DNA of 64,000 nucleotides from contig CAYJHD010000001.1 in the NCBI GenBank assembly GCA_964370015.1, forward strand, positions 42,483 to 106,482, in the 5' to 3' direction. This DNA comes from CAYJAD01 sp964370015 (GTDB taxonomy: Bacteria; Desulfobacterota; Desulfovibrionia; Desulfovibrionales; Desulfovibrionaceae). Of the stretch, positions 25,768 to 35,100 are shown in pieces; position 1 is the stretch's first letter, and each line of letters opens with the position of its first letter. A model generated the notes under the pieces. The model worked only from the letters and a program-made list of their open reading frames with translations, ran no database searches and was not told where the DNA came from. The translations under genes and the position numbers were made by a program.

Positions 25768-26532
25768 TTACGAAGTAGCAGTTTCTTTATAACCAAACAA
25801 CGTGGAAACTTCATGCGCTGCTTGTAATAAATCCTGAATATTTTGCTGCGTATCGCCTTCAGACAGACGAAATTCCGGCCCAACAATGCTTAAAGAGCCC
25901 ATCACTGATGCCGTATGGTTAAACAAAGGAGCTGAAATGGCATAAACACCTTTATCCAACTGCCCCACGGAAATTAAATAACCATCTTTACGTCCTTGGG
26001 CTCGCCATAGCTCCATATCAGCAGGAGGCTGCGTATGAAAAGAATGCGCTTGCACTTCAATGACTTCTTGCAGCTCTTTATCATCAAGAAAGGACGTTAT
26101 GATACGGCCCGTGGCCCCCAAAAAGGGATGCACATATTGCCCCACACTGGAGGCTATTTTCACCATATGATTGCTTTCCACATGCTCAAGACATACAGCT
26201 CTAAAATTTTCATATTGCACAAGCACGACACTTTCGCCACATGCACGCACAAGATGCTGCATAAAGGGTAAAGCTTCACGCTTAAGTCTATTTTGCTCGG
26301 TAAGCCATGCGGCAAAATGGTACATCTCTGCACCAAGCACATATCTTCCATTGGGGGTTACACTTAAAAAACCTTCTGTTTTTAAGGTGTGTACCATGCG
26401 AAAGACAGTGCTTTTATTCAATTGCACCTGCGAGGACAATTCCATCAGCGACCATTCTGTCTTATTGGCTGTAAAGCATTTTAAGATGCTCAACGCGCGC
26501 ACCACAGATTGCACAGAATGACTACTATCCAT
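25768..26532 (-). CDS. IclR-family transcriptional regulator
   Basis: 254 aa. The winged helix-turn-helix is at residues ~5-70 (SVVRALSILKCF, LNKSTVFRMVHTL, GRYVLG). The GAF-like effector domain follows (~80-245), with LVQYENFRAVCLEH and PFLGATGRII. The start at 26532 (MDSSHSV) follows GGGAGAATAT; two upstream in-frame Met lack a site. It stands at the right end of the catabolic island, convergent to it. IclR proteins such as AllR govern allantoin and purine use, so control of this island by a ring-derived metabolite is a reasonable inference. Confidence 0.9.
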   Translation of the reverse strand: MDSSHSVQSVVRALSILKCFTANKTEWSLMELSSQVQLNKSTVFRMVHTLKTEGFLSVTPNGRYVLGAEMYHFAAWLTEQNRLKREALPFMQHLVRACGESVVLVQYENFRAVCLEHVESNHMVKIASSVGQYVHPFLGATGRIITSFLDDKELQEVIEVQAHSFHTQPPADMELWRAQGRKDGYLISVGQLDKGVYAISAPLFNHTASVMGSLSIVGPEFRLSEGDTQQNIQDLLQAAHEVSTLFGYKETATS

Positions 26533-26802
26533 ATATTCTCCCATATTCCATATGAACTCAAACCTAAATACATGTAGGTACATCTTAACGATATGATAAA
26601 AAGCTATGTGCTACTCTATCCTCGCGCGAAGGCACCCGCAAAGCATAAATACACCAAGTGCGACGCATTGTACACAAACATAATAAGGTTCTGATACAGT
26701 CAAGGAGAAAAACCAAGCAAAGCTCTACACTGTTAAATATAAAGATTTTTTCTATGGTAAAGTAAAAACATACACTCTGATATACATTATATCATTACTT
26801 TT

Positions 26803-27501
26803 TTAATATATCATTCTCTTGGTCATGCCACCATCAACAATTATGTTGGCTCCATTTATAAAATCATTTTCAGGATTTGCTAAAAACAAACAAACATTTG
26901 AAATATCACGTGGTTTACCCACTCTATTTGAAGGATGTATGGTGTGATCGCGTTCCTCAAGTTCTTTCCAAGCACCTGTATATATATGGCCAGGACTTAT
27001 GGCATTTACTGTTATATGTGTTCCTCTTAAAGACACACACAAGGAATTTGTGAGCGATACCATGCCGCCCTTACTCATCCCATATAATTCCCAATCTTCC
27101 ATGTTTTGATGCCATCTTGTGGAAGATATATTTATTATCCGACCATAGTTTTCGCCTTGATTAAGCTGTATGAATTCTTTAGCACACAAAAACGCACCGC
27201 GCAGATTTGTATCCATAACACTATTATAATCTTCGAGGCTTACTTCTGTTATACGTTTTACAAAAACAGATACGGCTCCATTGTTAATTAAAATGTGGGC
27301 TTTAGTATATTTTTCTTTTATATATCGAAAGGCTTTTTCAATGGATTTTGGGTCTGCGAGATTTGTTTCAAAAAAATCTATACCTTTTTCTTGCGCTGGC
27401 TTAACATCTAAAACAATAACTGTATGACCTTCTTTAAGAAACCTTTGTGCCATATCTTTGCCTAATCCCTGCGCACCGCCAGTGACAATACATATTTTCA
27501 T
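26803..27501 (-). CDS. SDR-family oxidoreductase
   Basis: 232 aa, NAD(P)-dependent short-chain dehydrogenase. Cofactor loop TGGAQGLG (~7-14), LINNGAVS (~74-81), catalytic Ser in INISSTR and the YGMSK pair (Tyr and Lys) are all present. VDGGMTKRMIY is the usual C-terminal block. GAGGTTTTATC precedes the ATG. It is more AT-rich than the catabolic genes and stands alone, with 220 bases to the IclR gene. The substrate cannot be assigned. Confidence 0.92.
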   Translation of the reverse strand: MKICIVTGGAQGLGKDMAQRFLKEGHTVIVLDVKPAQEKGIDFFETNLADPKSIEKAFRYIKEKYTKAHILINNGAVSVFVKRITEVSLEDYNSVMDTNLRGAFLCAKEFIQLNQGENYGRIINISSTRWHQNMEDWELYGMSKGGMVSLTNSLCVSLRGTHITVNAISPGHIYTGAWKELEERDHTIHPSNRVGKPRDISNVCLFLANPENDFINGANIIVDGGMTKRMIY

Positions 27502-27682
27502 GATAAAACCTCTATATACTAATTTATTTCATAAATTATCATTTCAGAGTGTTAAACATTACACATGCAATATAAAAGCATGTACATTATTTTACTTTTT
27601 TTAATACAAATACGCTCATTTAGCATACACTGCGCCATGGGCTCTAAGATCGCCATGCCAAAAGCATCAATTAAAATCTCGT

Positions 27683-28675
27683 TTAAAGTACAGTAATGCA
27701 GGCAGTTTCGTAAGCTTCAATACGCACCTCACCGCCAATGGGAAAAGTAAAGAAAGGAGTAGTATGCCCAAAGTCAGCACCTCCTATGACGGGAATATGG
27801 TCGAGCTCTGGCTTGTTTTTTATAAGGGATATCCACTTTTCTTTAAACATATTACTTTCTTTTTCTGCTCGTCCCAAAACAATACCTTTTACAGCCGCAA
27901 AGCTCGGTAAATGTATGAGAGATTGTAAATCTCTATCAAAGTTAAAAAGAAAGTCTTTCCCTGTAAGAGCATCATCCTCAAGAAAAAGGACTTTGTTTTC
28001 TATGCTTGGCATATACTCTGTACCTTGTAAAAGATTCAATGTACAAAGATTGCCGCCTACAATACTTCCTTGAGCTGTACCTTTGTTTATGACAAACATG
28101 CCATCATTATCATAAAAAATTCTGTTTTCTTGATCTTTATACCAAGCATCATTACTCCATTGTGAGGAGCTTGTGAGAGGAATAGGACTTTGCTGAAAGA
28201 ATATTTTTTCAAAATACTCTATGGTATAATCTAAGCCGTGAAGCATTCCGAAAGAGGAAAAATGCGGCCCTGAGTATGTAACAAGCCCTGTTTTGGCATG
28301 AATAGCATTGGACAAAGCCGTTATATCTGAAAAGCCGCAAAAAATTTTAGGATTTTCTCTTATAAGGTCATAATCCAAGTATTCCAAAAGCTGATTTGCA
28401 TTATAACCACCCAAGGTCGTCAATATGGCTTTAACTTGTGAGTCTTTAAAGGCCTCATGAATATCATGAACCCTATGAGCAATACTGCCATTATTATAAT
28501 AAAGATTATTTTCTTCAGCATACTGACTAAAGGTCACTTTAAGGCCAAGTTCTGACAATCTTTGCATGGCTAAGGCCCTGACATGAGTATCGATTAAACT
28601 CAAACTGCGCGATGGAGCAACGACTCTTACTTCATGGCCATGTTGTAACGGGAGGGGAGGCAAATTGGGTATCAT
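27683..28675 (-). CDS. S66 peptidase (LD-carboxypeptidase / MccF type)
   Basis: 330 aa. The catalytic Ser lies in FCGFSDITALSNAI (~residues 117-130), the Glu in VLFLEDDALTGKD, and the His in ADFGHTTPFFTFP. The family covers LdcA, which recycles murein tetrapeptides in the cytosol, and MccF, which cleaves microcin C-type nucleotide peptides to give immunity. The loop DIRENPK-IFCGFSD and the long C-terminal part are nearer to MccF in feel, but this is not decisive. AAGGTAAGGTC precedes the ATG. No microcin genes are nearby. Confidence 0.88.
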   Translation of the reverse strand: MIPNLPPLPLQHGHEVRVVAPSRSLSLIDTHVRALAMQRLSELGLKVTFSQYAEENNLYYNNGSIAHRVHDIHEAFKDSQVKAILTTLGGYNANQLLEYLDYDLIRENPKIFCGFSDITALSNAIHAKTGLVTYSGPHFSSFGMLHGLDYTIEYFEKIFFQQSPIPLTSSSQWSNDAWYKDQENRIFYDNDGMFVINKGTAQGSIVGGNLCTLNLLQGTEYMPSIENKVLFLEDDALTGKDFLFNFDRDLQSLIHLPSFAAVKGIVLGRAEKESNMFKEKWISLIKNKPELDHIPVIGGADFGHTTPFFTFPIGGEVRIEAYETACITVL

Positions 28676-28934
28676 GACCTTACCTTCTTAAAGTTTCAAT
28701 GCCTACAGTTAACACTATTTGACATATCAAAATATGCGTTTTCACAACTCAAAGTACAGTTTTTATAAACTATATTCATTTATGACACGTAAACTAATTC
28801 ATGAGAATACTCTTTAAAATTGTACATATAATTGCTAAAAAAAGAGCTTGCACGAACTACAACCTCCTTTTATAGATAAAATATTTACACAAAATCATGG
28901 AATATTATTTATCTTGCACTCAAAAACTATTCAA

Positions 28935-30368
28935 CTATCCAGTGGCACTTCGTGATGGGTCTATACTTTTGGCAAGGACATTTTCTATTTGCTGCGCCAT
29001 GTCATCTTTAAACATAAGTGTATTACGCTGGGAGTGCGTTTGAGAAGAACCAGCTGTATCATTTGCTGAAGACTTTGTTTTTTCAGATGATGCATTTTTA
29101 CCGTTTTGCTTTTGTTCATTCAAAATACTATCAACCACTTGCCCAAGAAGAGCACCAGTAACCATGGCCTTTTCTTCAGCAATACGTATGATAGAATCTT
29201 GATTATCTTTAATCTCTACAGAACTTTGCTTTCCGGACATTTGTATACTACTAAAATATGCTGTAGTAATATTGACCGTATTTTCTCCATAGCCACCTTC
29301 TAGAGTCGCTTCCTTTATTTGGTCTAGAGAAATAGTATTATCTCCATCACCTACGACAATATCACCTCTAAAAACGCCAGAACCAATGGAAATTTCATTA
29401 TCTCCATTGCCAACTGTTATGGAGTTAGTGCTATTTTCTGAATCACTTAAGAGTGTGAGAATGGAAATTATATTATCCCCTTCTCCGCCATCAATGGTAA
29501 AACTACTGGCCGTAAGCGAACCTATTTGAATATTATCGTTACCGTCCCCGCCATGGAGGGTAAGATTTGCAGCTTGCAATGTGCCTATGCTAATACTATC
29601 GTCACCATCTCCGGCACTTATGTCAAGATCACCATGAACCCTAAGACTATGGCTCTCTATGGTGTCATCACCTTCACCAAGGTCGATAGTGAGCTCATCA
29701 AAAACAGTATCGCCAAAAATAATCTCATCATCTCCGGCTCCGGCACTAATGGTGGCAGATTTACTCAGTTGAAATATGACATCATCCCCACCACCGGCGT
29801 TCACGTATGTACCATTGCGATTAATAATGTAATCCTTACCTTCTGTGCCGGTGAGAGGGTCAAAACTACCTCTTTCAGAAGCTATGCGATTACCGTCTTT
29901 GTCATAAGTAACGCGAAGCATATCCGTAACAACAGTTACAGTGCCATCCTCACCTTCGGTTACCCTAAAATTACCATCATTGATAAAGGGTAAAGCAAGT
30001 GTAATACCGCTAGGTAAAGTGAGTTCATTGGCGTCAGGATTGATGGAGAGTTTTCCCCCTGCCAAAGTAGAACCTGCCTCTGCATTCACAAAGGAAATTT
30101 TTGTGCTCACAGCATCCGCAAGGGTTTCCCCCATGGGCCCATTGGAAGTAGTTCGTTTCAATTTATCCGTATTTCGTGCAAGAGCACTTTGTGCTTCCTC
30201 TCCCCATAGACCAACTCTTGAACCTGTATATGCTGTCCCTGAGCTGGCATTTTCAAGAAAATCAAAGCCAAAGCCACTGGATGCACCTGCGCCACCTAAA
30301 GCTTTTGAAGATGCCTGTGTGGAGGGCAAAAAACTTGTCTGATTAGATACACTTGTAACAGTACTCAT
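28935..30368 (-). CDS. GGxGxD-repeat (RTX-like beta-roll) protein
   Basis: 477 aa, no signal peptide. The middle part (~190-375) has about nine repeats of an xxGxGDDxI unit (AGGGDDVIF, AGAGDDEIIF, DLGEGDDTIE, SAGDGDDSIS, HGGDGNDNIQ, DGGEGDNIIS and later variants), spaced about 19-24 residues. This predicts a calcium-binding beta-roll. The N-terminal ~185 residues and the polar tail (SSEKTKSSANDTAGSS) are not recognised, and the usual type I secretion end is missing. The ATG at 30368 follows GGAGG; a TTG 15 bases upstream is less likely. Downstream the strand continues to the S66 gene after 259 bases. How it leaves the cell, if it does, is unclear. Confidence 0.75.
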   Translation of the reverse strand: MSTVTSVSNQTSFLPSTQASSKALGGAGASSGFGFDFLENASSGTAYTGSRVGLWGEEAQSALARNTDKLKRTTSNGPMGETLADAVSTKISFVNAEAGSTLAGGKLSINPDANELTLPSGITLALPFINDGNFRVTEGEDGTVTVVTDMLRVTYDKDGNRIASERGSFDPLTGTEGKDYIINRNGTYVNAGGGDDVIFQLSKSATISAGAGDDEIIFGDTVFDELTIDLGEGDDTIESHSLRVHGDLDISAGDGDDSISIGTLQAANLTLHGGDGNDNIQIGSLTASSFTIDGGEGDNIISILTLLSDSENSTNSITVGNGDNEISIGSGVFRGDIVVGDGDNTISLDQIKEATLEGGYGENTVNITTAYFSSIQMSGKQSSVEIKDNQDSIIRIAEEKAMVTGALLGQVVDSILNEQKQNGKNASSEKTKSSANDTAGSSQTHSQRNTLMFKDDMAQQIENVLAKSIDPSRSATG

Positions 30369-30521
30369 TATGAGATCCTCCAAACCTTACATAAATACAA
30401 ACCCGTTTGGTACGTAAGGAAAAAATTACCGATGAAAGCTATCTCGTTAATTTCATGCAAAATTCACTCCAGATTTACAGGAAAATGAAGCTGAATATTT
30501 GGACGGTTTATCACTGAAACG

Positions 30522-30555
30522 AAAAAAGGAGACTGTATATAACTACAATCTCCTT
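30522..30555 (-). terminator. Hairpin in the 30.4-30.7 kb gap
   Basis: Read on the minus strand, AAGGAGATTGTAG pairs imperfectly with ATACAGTCTCCTT and runs into TTTTTTCG. It looks like a terminator or a leader attenuator 150 bases before the GGxGxD gene. The 360-base gap 30369-30744 otherwise shows no convincing gene. Confidence 0.55.
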
Positions 30556-30669
30556 CATATGTTCCACATTAAACCTGACAACACTATGAATAGTGCCATA
30601 ACTATGTGAATAACACCCAAAATAGAGGTTAACCATGCTTACGCTCTGACGTTTTGAATGAGGCAAGAA

Positions 30670-30711
30670 AAGTAAAAGAAATTTCACGCTCCACGATAAA
30701 TTGCGTGAAAA
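30670..30711 (-). terminator. Terminator after the 197-aa membrane protein
   Basis: TTTCACGC and GCGTGAAA (30682-30689 and 30703-30710) form an 8-bp stem. On the minus strand it is followed by a T-rich stretch (TTTCTTTTACTTTTC). It lies 34 bases beyond the stop at 30745. Confidence 0.7.
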
Positions 30712-30744
30712 CTTTTTGTCATTAAAAGCCCAAAAGCATACACT

Positions 30745-31338
30745 CTAGTCTTCTTTTTCATCAACAAGTTGCATTTGTTTGCTGGCCCCTACAGCACCTA
30801 AAAGGCAAGCCACCACCACACAAACTATGGTTGTCCCCTGCGAAAATTCAGATTCCACGGAGATGTGATAAGCAAAACCACCATAGCAACCGAGAATATA
30901 GCACCAAAAAATACCATAACCCAAGAGCCGCAAAGGCTTTGAAAGCGTTCCAATAGAAACAAGAATAAAACGGAATACCTGCCACATAATAAAAGTTAGC
31001 GCCACTAAAGTTACCAGATTAGCAGCCAAAAGCATCAGTCCGTCCATAAAGTGCCGATAGACCTCATGCCACAAAAAGACCATGATAAGCCAAGCCGGCA
31101 ACAAGGCAGGAATGTTTTTTAGTATGGAGAAGATACTATGTAAAACAAATTCTACAGCATGTGAGCCGTCACCAGAACTTACACTTGTTTCCTGACTTTT
31201 TGCGTATTCGTATGCCTTATAATTTTGCCTATCACGCTCTTCCTGTTCTTTTCTGTATAATTCGTTAACTTTGTACTCAGCTTCGCTTTCAGTAAATGAA
31301 CTTTCTATGGCATCTTTTATTTGGCCTTCAGTGGGCAT
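30745..31338 (-). CDS. Uncharacterised membrane protein with charged N-terminus
   Basis: 197 aa. Residues ~1-60 are highly charged and probably helical (YRKEQEERDRQNYKAYEYAK). About four hydrophobic segments follow: AWLIMVFLW, LLAANLVTLVALTFIMW, GYGIFWCYILGCYGG and TTIVCVVVACLLGAVGA. GGGAGGTGTCC precedes the ATG. It lies beyond a terminator from the large envelope operon but on the same strand, so read-through membership is possible. I do not recognise a family. Confidence 0.75.
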   Translation of the reverse strand: MPTEGQIKDAIESSFTESEAEYKVNELYRKEQEERDRQNYKAYEYAKSQETSVSSGDGSHAVEFVLHSIFSILKNIPALLPAWLIMVFLWHEVYRHFMDGLMLLAANLVTLVALTFIMWQVFRFILVSIGTLSKPLRLLGYGIFWCYILGCYGGFAYHISVESEFSQGTTIVCVVVACLLGAVGASKQMQLVDEKED

Positions 31339-31385
31339 TGGACACCTCCCGCAAATATCAAATAGTAGTTTTAGACAAAATACTT

Positions 31386-31423
31386 TTTAAAATATATAAG
31401 CACCGCCTCATAAAAGACGGTGC
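31386..31423 (-). terminator. Terminator at the end of the envelope operon
   Basis: GCACCG at 31400-31405 pairs with CGGTGC at 31418-31423, extended by partial pairing. On the minus strand the stem is followed by TTATATATTTTAAAA. It lies just beyond the 203-aa gene and marks the probable end of the ten-gene operon. Confidence 0.65.
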
Positions 31424-31434
31424 CCATAACTTGC

Positions 31435-32046
31435 TTATTTCTTCCTGAATAATACTTGAGCCGCGGGCACAGGGGCATTGTCTGTGGGGCTCTTTATGCG
31501 TAGTTCGAAGCCACAATCTTTACGAACACCACCGGAAGCAGCTAAACGCCTATCCACACGTGTAGCATATTTAAATTCCACAAGATGCACACCTGGTTCT
31601 AACTCAACATTACCAACTATGGTGCCTGTGTCTTCATAACCTTTGATAATTTCTTTATCATTTACAAATATGACTCCATAATTATCATACCCCTTTGTGT
31701 TCATCATAAGTACATAATAGCCTTTCTTTTCTGCCACAATATAGGCCTGGCCTTGCCAGCCAATACTTTTATTCTTTATGGGAAACCCTAAGGATTTTTC
31801 ATAGTCATTGACCATGGCGCCAGAACCTTGAGCCTTGAAGCTCCCCATGGACGCCGGAGGAAAAGTTGTCACATTCTCACCTCTGGAAAAAGCATAAATA
31901 TTGGCCACCCAGCCTGATTCCAAATCACTGAGTTTAATCTCGCCGAATTTTTCTTCCATTTGTGGCACTTCGGAGGCATTCACAGGCACTATGGCAGCAA
32001 TCACAAAGAGTGCAGTCAACATACATCCAAAAATTTTCTTTAACAT
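31435..32046 (-). CDS. Small exported protein, last gene of the envelope operon
   Basis: 203 aa. Signal peptide MLKKIFGCMLTALFVIAAIV ending PVNASE (cleavage near residue 25). The mature part is beta-rich: GWQGQAYIVAEKKGYYVLMM, GVIFVNDKEI, GNVELEPGVHLVEFKYATR, resembling small carbohydrate-binding or PA14-like sandwiches, though no family can be named. The start at 32046 follows TGGAGAATGAT; an earlier in-frame Met at 32058 would put charged residues before the signal. It lies 67 bases after the 1459-aa gene on the same strand. Confidence 0.8.
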   Translation of the reverse strand: MLKKIFGCMLTALFVIAAIVPVNASEVPQMEEKFGEIKLSDLESGWVANIYAFSRGENVTTFPPASMGSFKAQGSGAMVNDYEKSLGFPIKNKSIGWQGQAYIVAEKKGYYVLMMNTKGYDNYGVIFVNDKEIIKGYEDTGTIVGNVELEPGVHLVEFKYATRVDRRLAASGGVRKDCGFELRIKSPTDNAPVPAAQVLFRKK

Positions 32047-32113
32047 ATCATTCTCCATTTATACTTTTTAGTTACCTACTCCATCGACAAAAGAGCCTTT
32101 GCCGCTCCCCATC

Positions 32114-35100
32114 CTACTTTTCTATTATGGAATACGTGCGCGAACCATCCTTGTGGAAGAAGATAACACGTAAACGAATTTTAGCATTACCAATACTGCC
32201 ATTATCCTGCATAACAAGATCTAATGTCACTGGACTGGACACATCCACACTGAAAGCCGCATCATTGACATTGAGCGCTTTACCGTCTTGCATCACAGCC
32301 AAAACGCCAATCGCCTTGGTCTTAACACTTTGAGTCTTCCAAGAAGCATTGCTACCACCTAGACTCTCCACACGCACACCCACCAAGGGGCTTTTGCCAT
32401 GGGCTAATACGCGTATGTTCGAATCTGGTTTACTATCGGAGGTAAAAGCAGTAAGGCTCATACTATCCGTAGTTATGGGCACAATGACAGCCTTGCCTGG
32501 CTTTTTGGGCGCGGGAGCTGTAGGTTGCGCTCCAGTGATAGCAATGGGTGCAGTTTTAACTTCAGCTTGCACCGGCTTAACTTCTGCCTGGACAGGAGTT
32601 TCAGCTTTAGCCTCGGCTTTAGCGGGAGCCGCAGTCTCTGGCTTATCTTCAGATTTAGTTTCAGGTTTAGCTTCAGACTTAGTTCCAGCTTTAACATCGG
32701 GCTTAGTTTCAGCTTTAGCTTCAACTTGGACAGGCATCTGTGTTTTAGCTTCGGCGGAAGCCGCGGCTTTGGTCAATTGATTCAAATGTCCAGTATGTGC
32801 AGTCACAGAGGTTTTACTCTTTTTCATGCCATCCCACATGGCTTTTTGAACCTTATCTTCGGCGCTCCTCCACTGTAGCATGGGCTTTACAGGTGCAAAT
32901 TGCCCCAATTGCCACATGCCATCGGGCAACTGTTTGGGGTCTATCATGGAGCTAAAACGCTTATACGTGTCTTTATTCATGGTGGCTTCAGAAGTGCGCA
33001 CCATAAAATGCATTTTTCCAGCTTCAGCTTGCTGCAGAAGATAGATTTCCTTTTCATTGGGGAAAAATTCCCATTCAAAGGTCTGTGTAGCACCAGGTTT
33101 GATATTTTCTGAAGTAACCTTTGTGACCCAAGGCAACCAACCCTGCCCCTTTGCATCTTCAAAGAACATCATAAATTTCGTGGGCTTTACAGCTTGTTTT
33201 GCAGTATTTTGCACTATTGCCTGCACACGCAATTGCACTGTGCCCTTTTCCGTTTTAAACACTTCATAAGAGCCGCCTGTAACGTGTAACAAGTCCAGTA
33301 CGGCATTGCTGACTGTTTGAGCAGCCACAGTACGTAAAGTGGCTTTTTTGCCATTGGCAAGTTCTTTTTCACGGTCAGGGAAACGTTGTCTAAGTTCACC
33401 CCTTTGAGTGGCACTGAGCTTTCCTACCATGCCTTGCAGTATAAAGTTATTATCTTTTTTCACAAAAAATAGATTATTGTCATTCATTTCCAGCATAAGC
33501 ATTTGGGGAGTAAGAATATGCAGATTGCTTTTTTCAAGCTTACGTGGAGTAATTTCCAATGTCCCCACAGTGAACGTACCCTTTTCCGACACAGATTTAG
33601 CAATGCTCTCGGCTTGTGCAGTGTATTTTTGCTCATCGAAAAGCTCATTATGAATCTGCTCTTCTAAACCGCTGGCTCTATCTTGCAGATTTTTCCACGA
33701 AACAAGATTGGGCACATTGATGAATTCTAAAAATTTCTTGCCATTTTTACTGCGCAAGGTTTCCACCATGAACATAAGTTCTTGGCGTGGTTCATCGAGC
33801 TTATAACCAGATAAGAGCTGCATCCATGCTTCAGCCAACATAGTGCCATTTTTTTCAAAGTAACGCTTATCAGTGCTGGGCGGCACTATAAGCTTGTACG
33901 AATTATTAAAAGGTACAAAAAGCGCATAGGTATTGGTCGTGGCTGTAGGGAGCGTTGCCAACACACACTGTTCTTTGCCATCAAGAAAGGCAAAAGTAGC
34001 CTTCTTCCACGCTTCAATGTCCCAAATGGGAGTTACATACTTAGAAGATGGTGTGCCTGTTTTTACACTGTTCCTAAAGCTACTTTGTATAGAATGCAAT
34101 GGCGCTAATTTTGCGCGTAATGAACCTCTCAACTCATCCTGTATTGCAAGAAAAACAGTAAGTATATCTATGGAAGATTCAATATATTTCTCAGCCAAGG
34201 GAGCATTTTTTTCCGTAATGGCTTTCACAATATTGGCACTGACTTCCTGCATTTTTTTCTGCATTTCGGCCAAAACTTTTTGTTTGCGAGCTTCCTCCTT
34301 GGCTATTTCTTCTTCTATGACTTTGGCGCGTGTGGCCACGTCTGCGTGCCAGTTTTCAGGACGCTTTAAAGAAGTTGCATTGGAGGCATAACGTACGATT
34401 TTCCACGCGTCTTTTTCTGTTTTACGCACTAAGAGCAAGTGCTGATTCGGCAAACTCACAATGGCTTCCAGTGGTTGTACTGCCATGGACGAAATTTTTG
34501 CAAAACCGTCCTTCAGAGGGGTCTTTTTCTGCCATTTGCCCGTGCTCACTTGCTCTAAAAAAGCTTTTACGTCGGCATTACTCTTGGCATTGACGGCCAT
34601 GGCCTGAGCTGTGTTTTCAAGGTTGCCATTATCACGCAAAAAAGAGGGTAGGTCGATATACTGCTCAAAAACTTTAGGGTCATTGGCAGTGTAAGCCTTT
34701 TGTAAGGCAGTGAACACGACTTGAACGGAATCATTCAAAGCAAATTGTACTTCATACTTTTTGACAAGGTCAGCCAGCTTAGCATCCCAATCTTTGGGAC
34801 GAATTAACTCTCCTACGGTATTAATTCGAGCTAATTTCCACGGCTCATCCCCCTTTTTTCTTTCAAAAAAATAAAAAGTTTCTTTACCTCTTCTCTGCAT
34901 CACCACTTCTAATTCGTCCACAAAAAAACTATCTACATCTTTTAAGCTAAATGTTGATGTTCCATTACGAATTCCATCGAGAAATTTTTCTACGTCTTCA
35001 TTGTTTTTACCATATTTGGCCATGGCAATAGCCGTTTTATTTATGTCTCCATCATCGCGAATCACCATGGGCAAGGCAAGGTATTTCTCAAATACTTCTG

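Noticed and set aside
32473..32878. Repetitive KLKL-rich and Ser/Phe-rich readings in other frames around 32.5-32.9 kb
   Set aside because: They are shadows of the low-complexity AEAKAETKP linker of the 1459-aa protein. The biased codons make every frame look repetitive.
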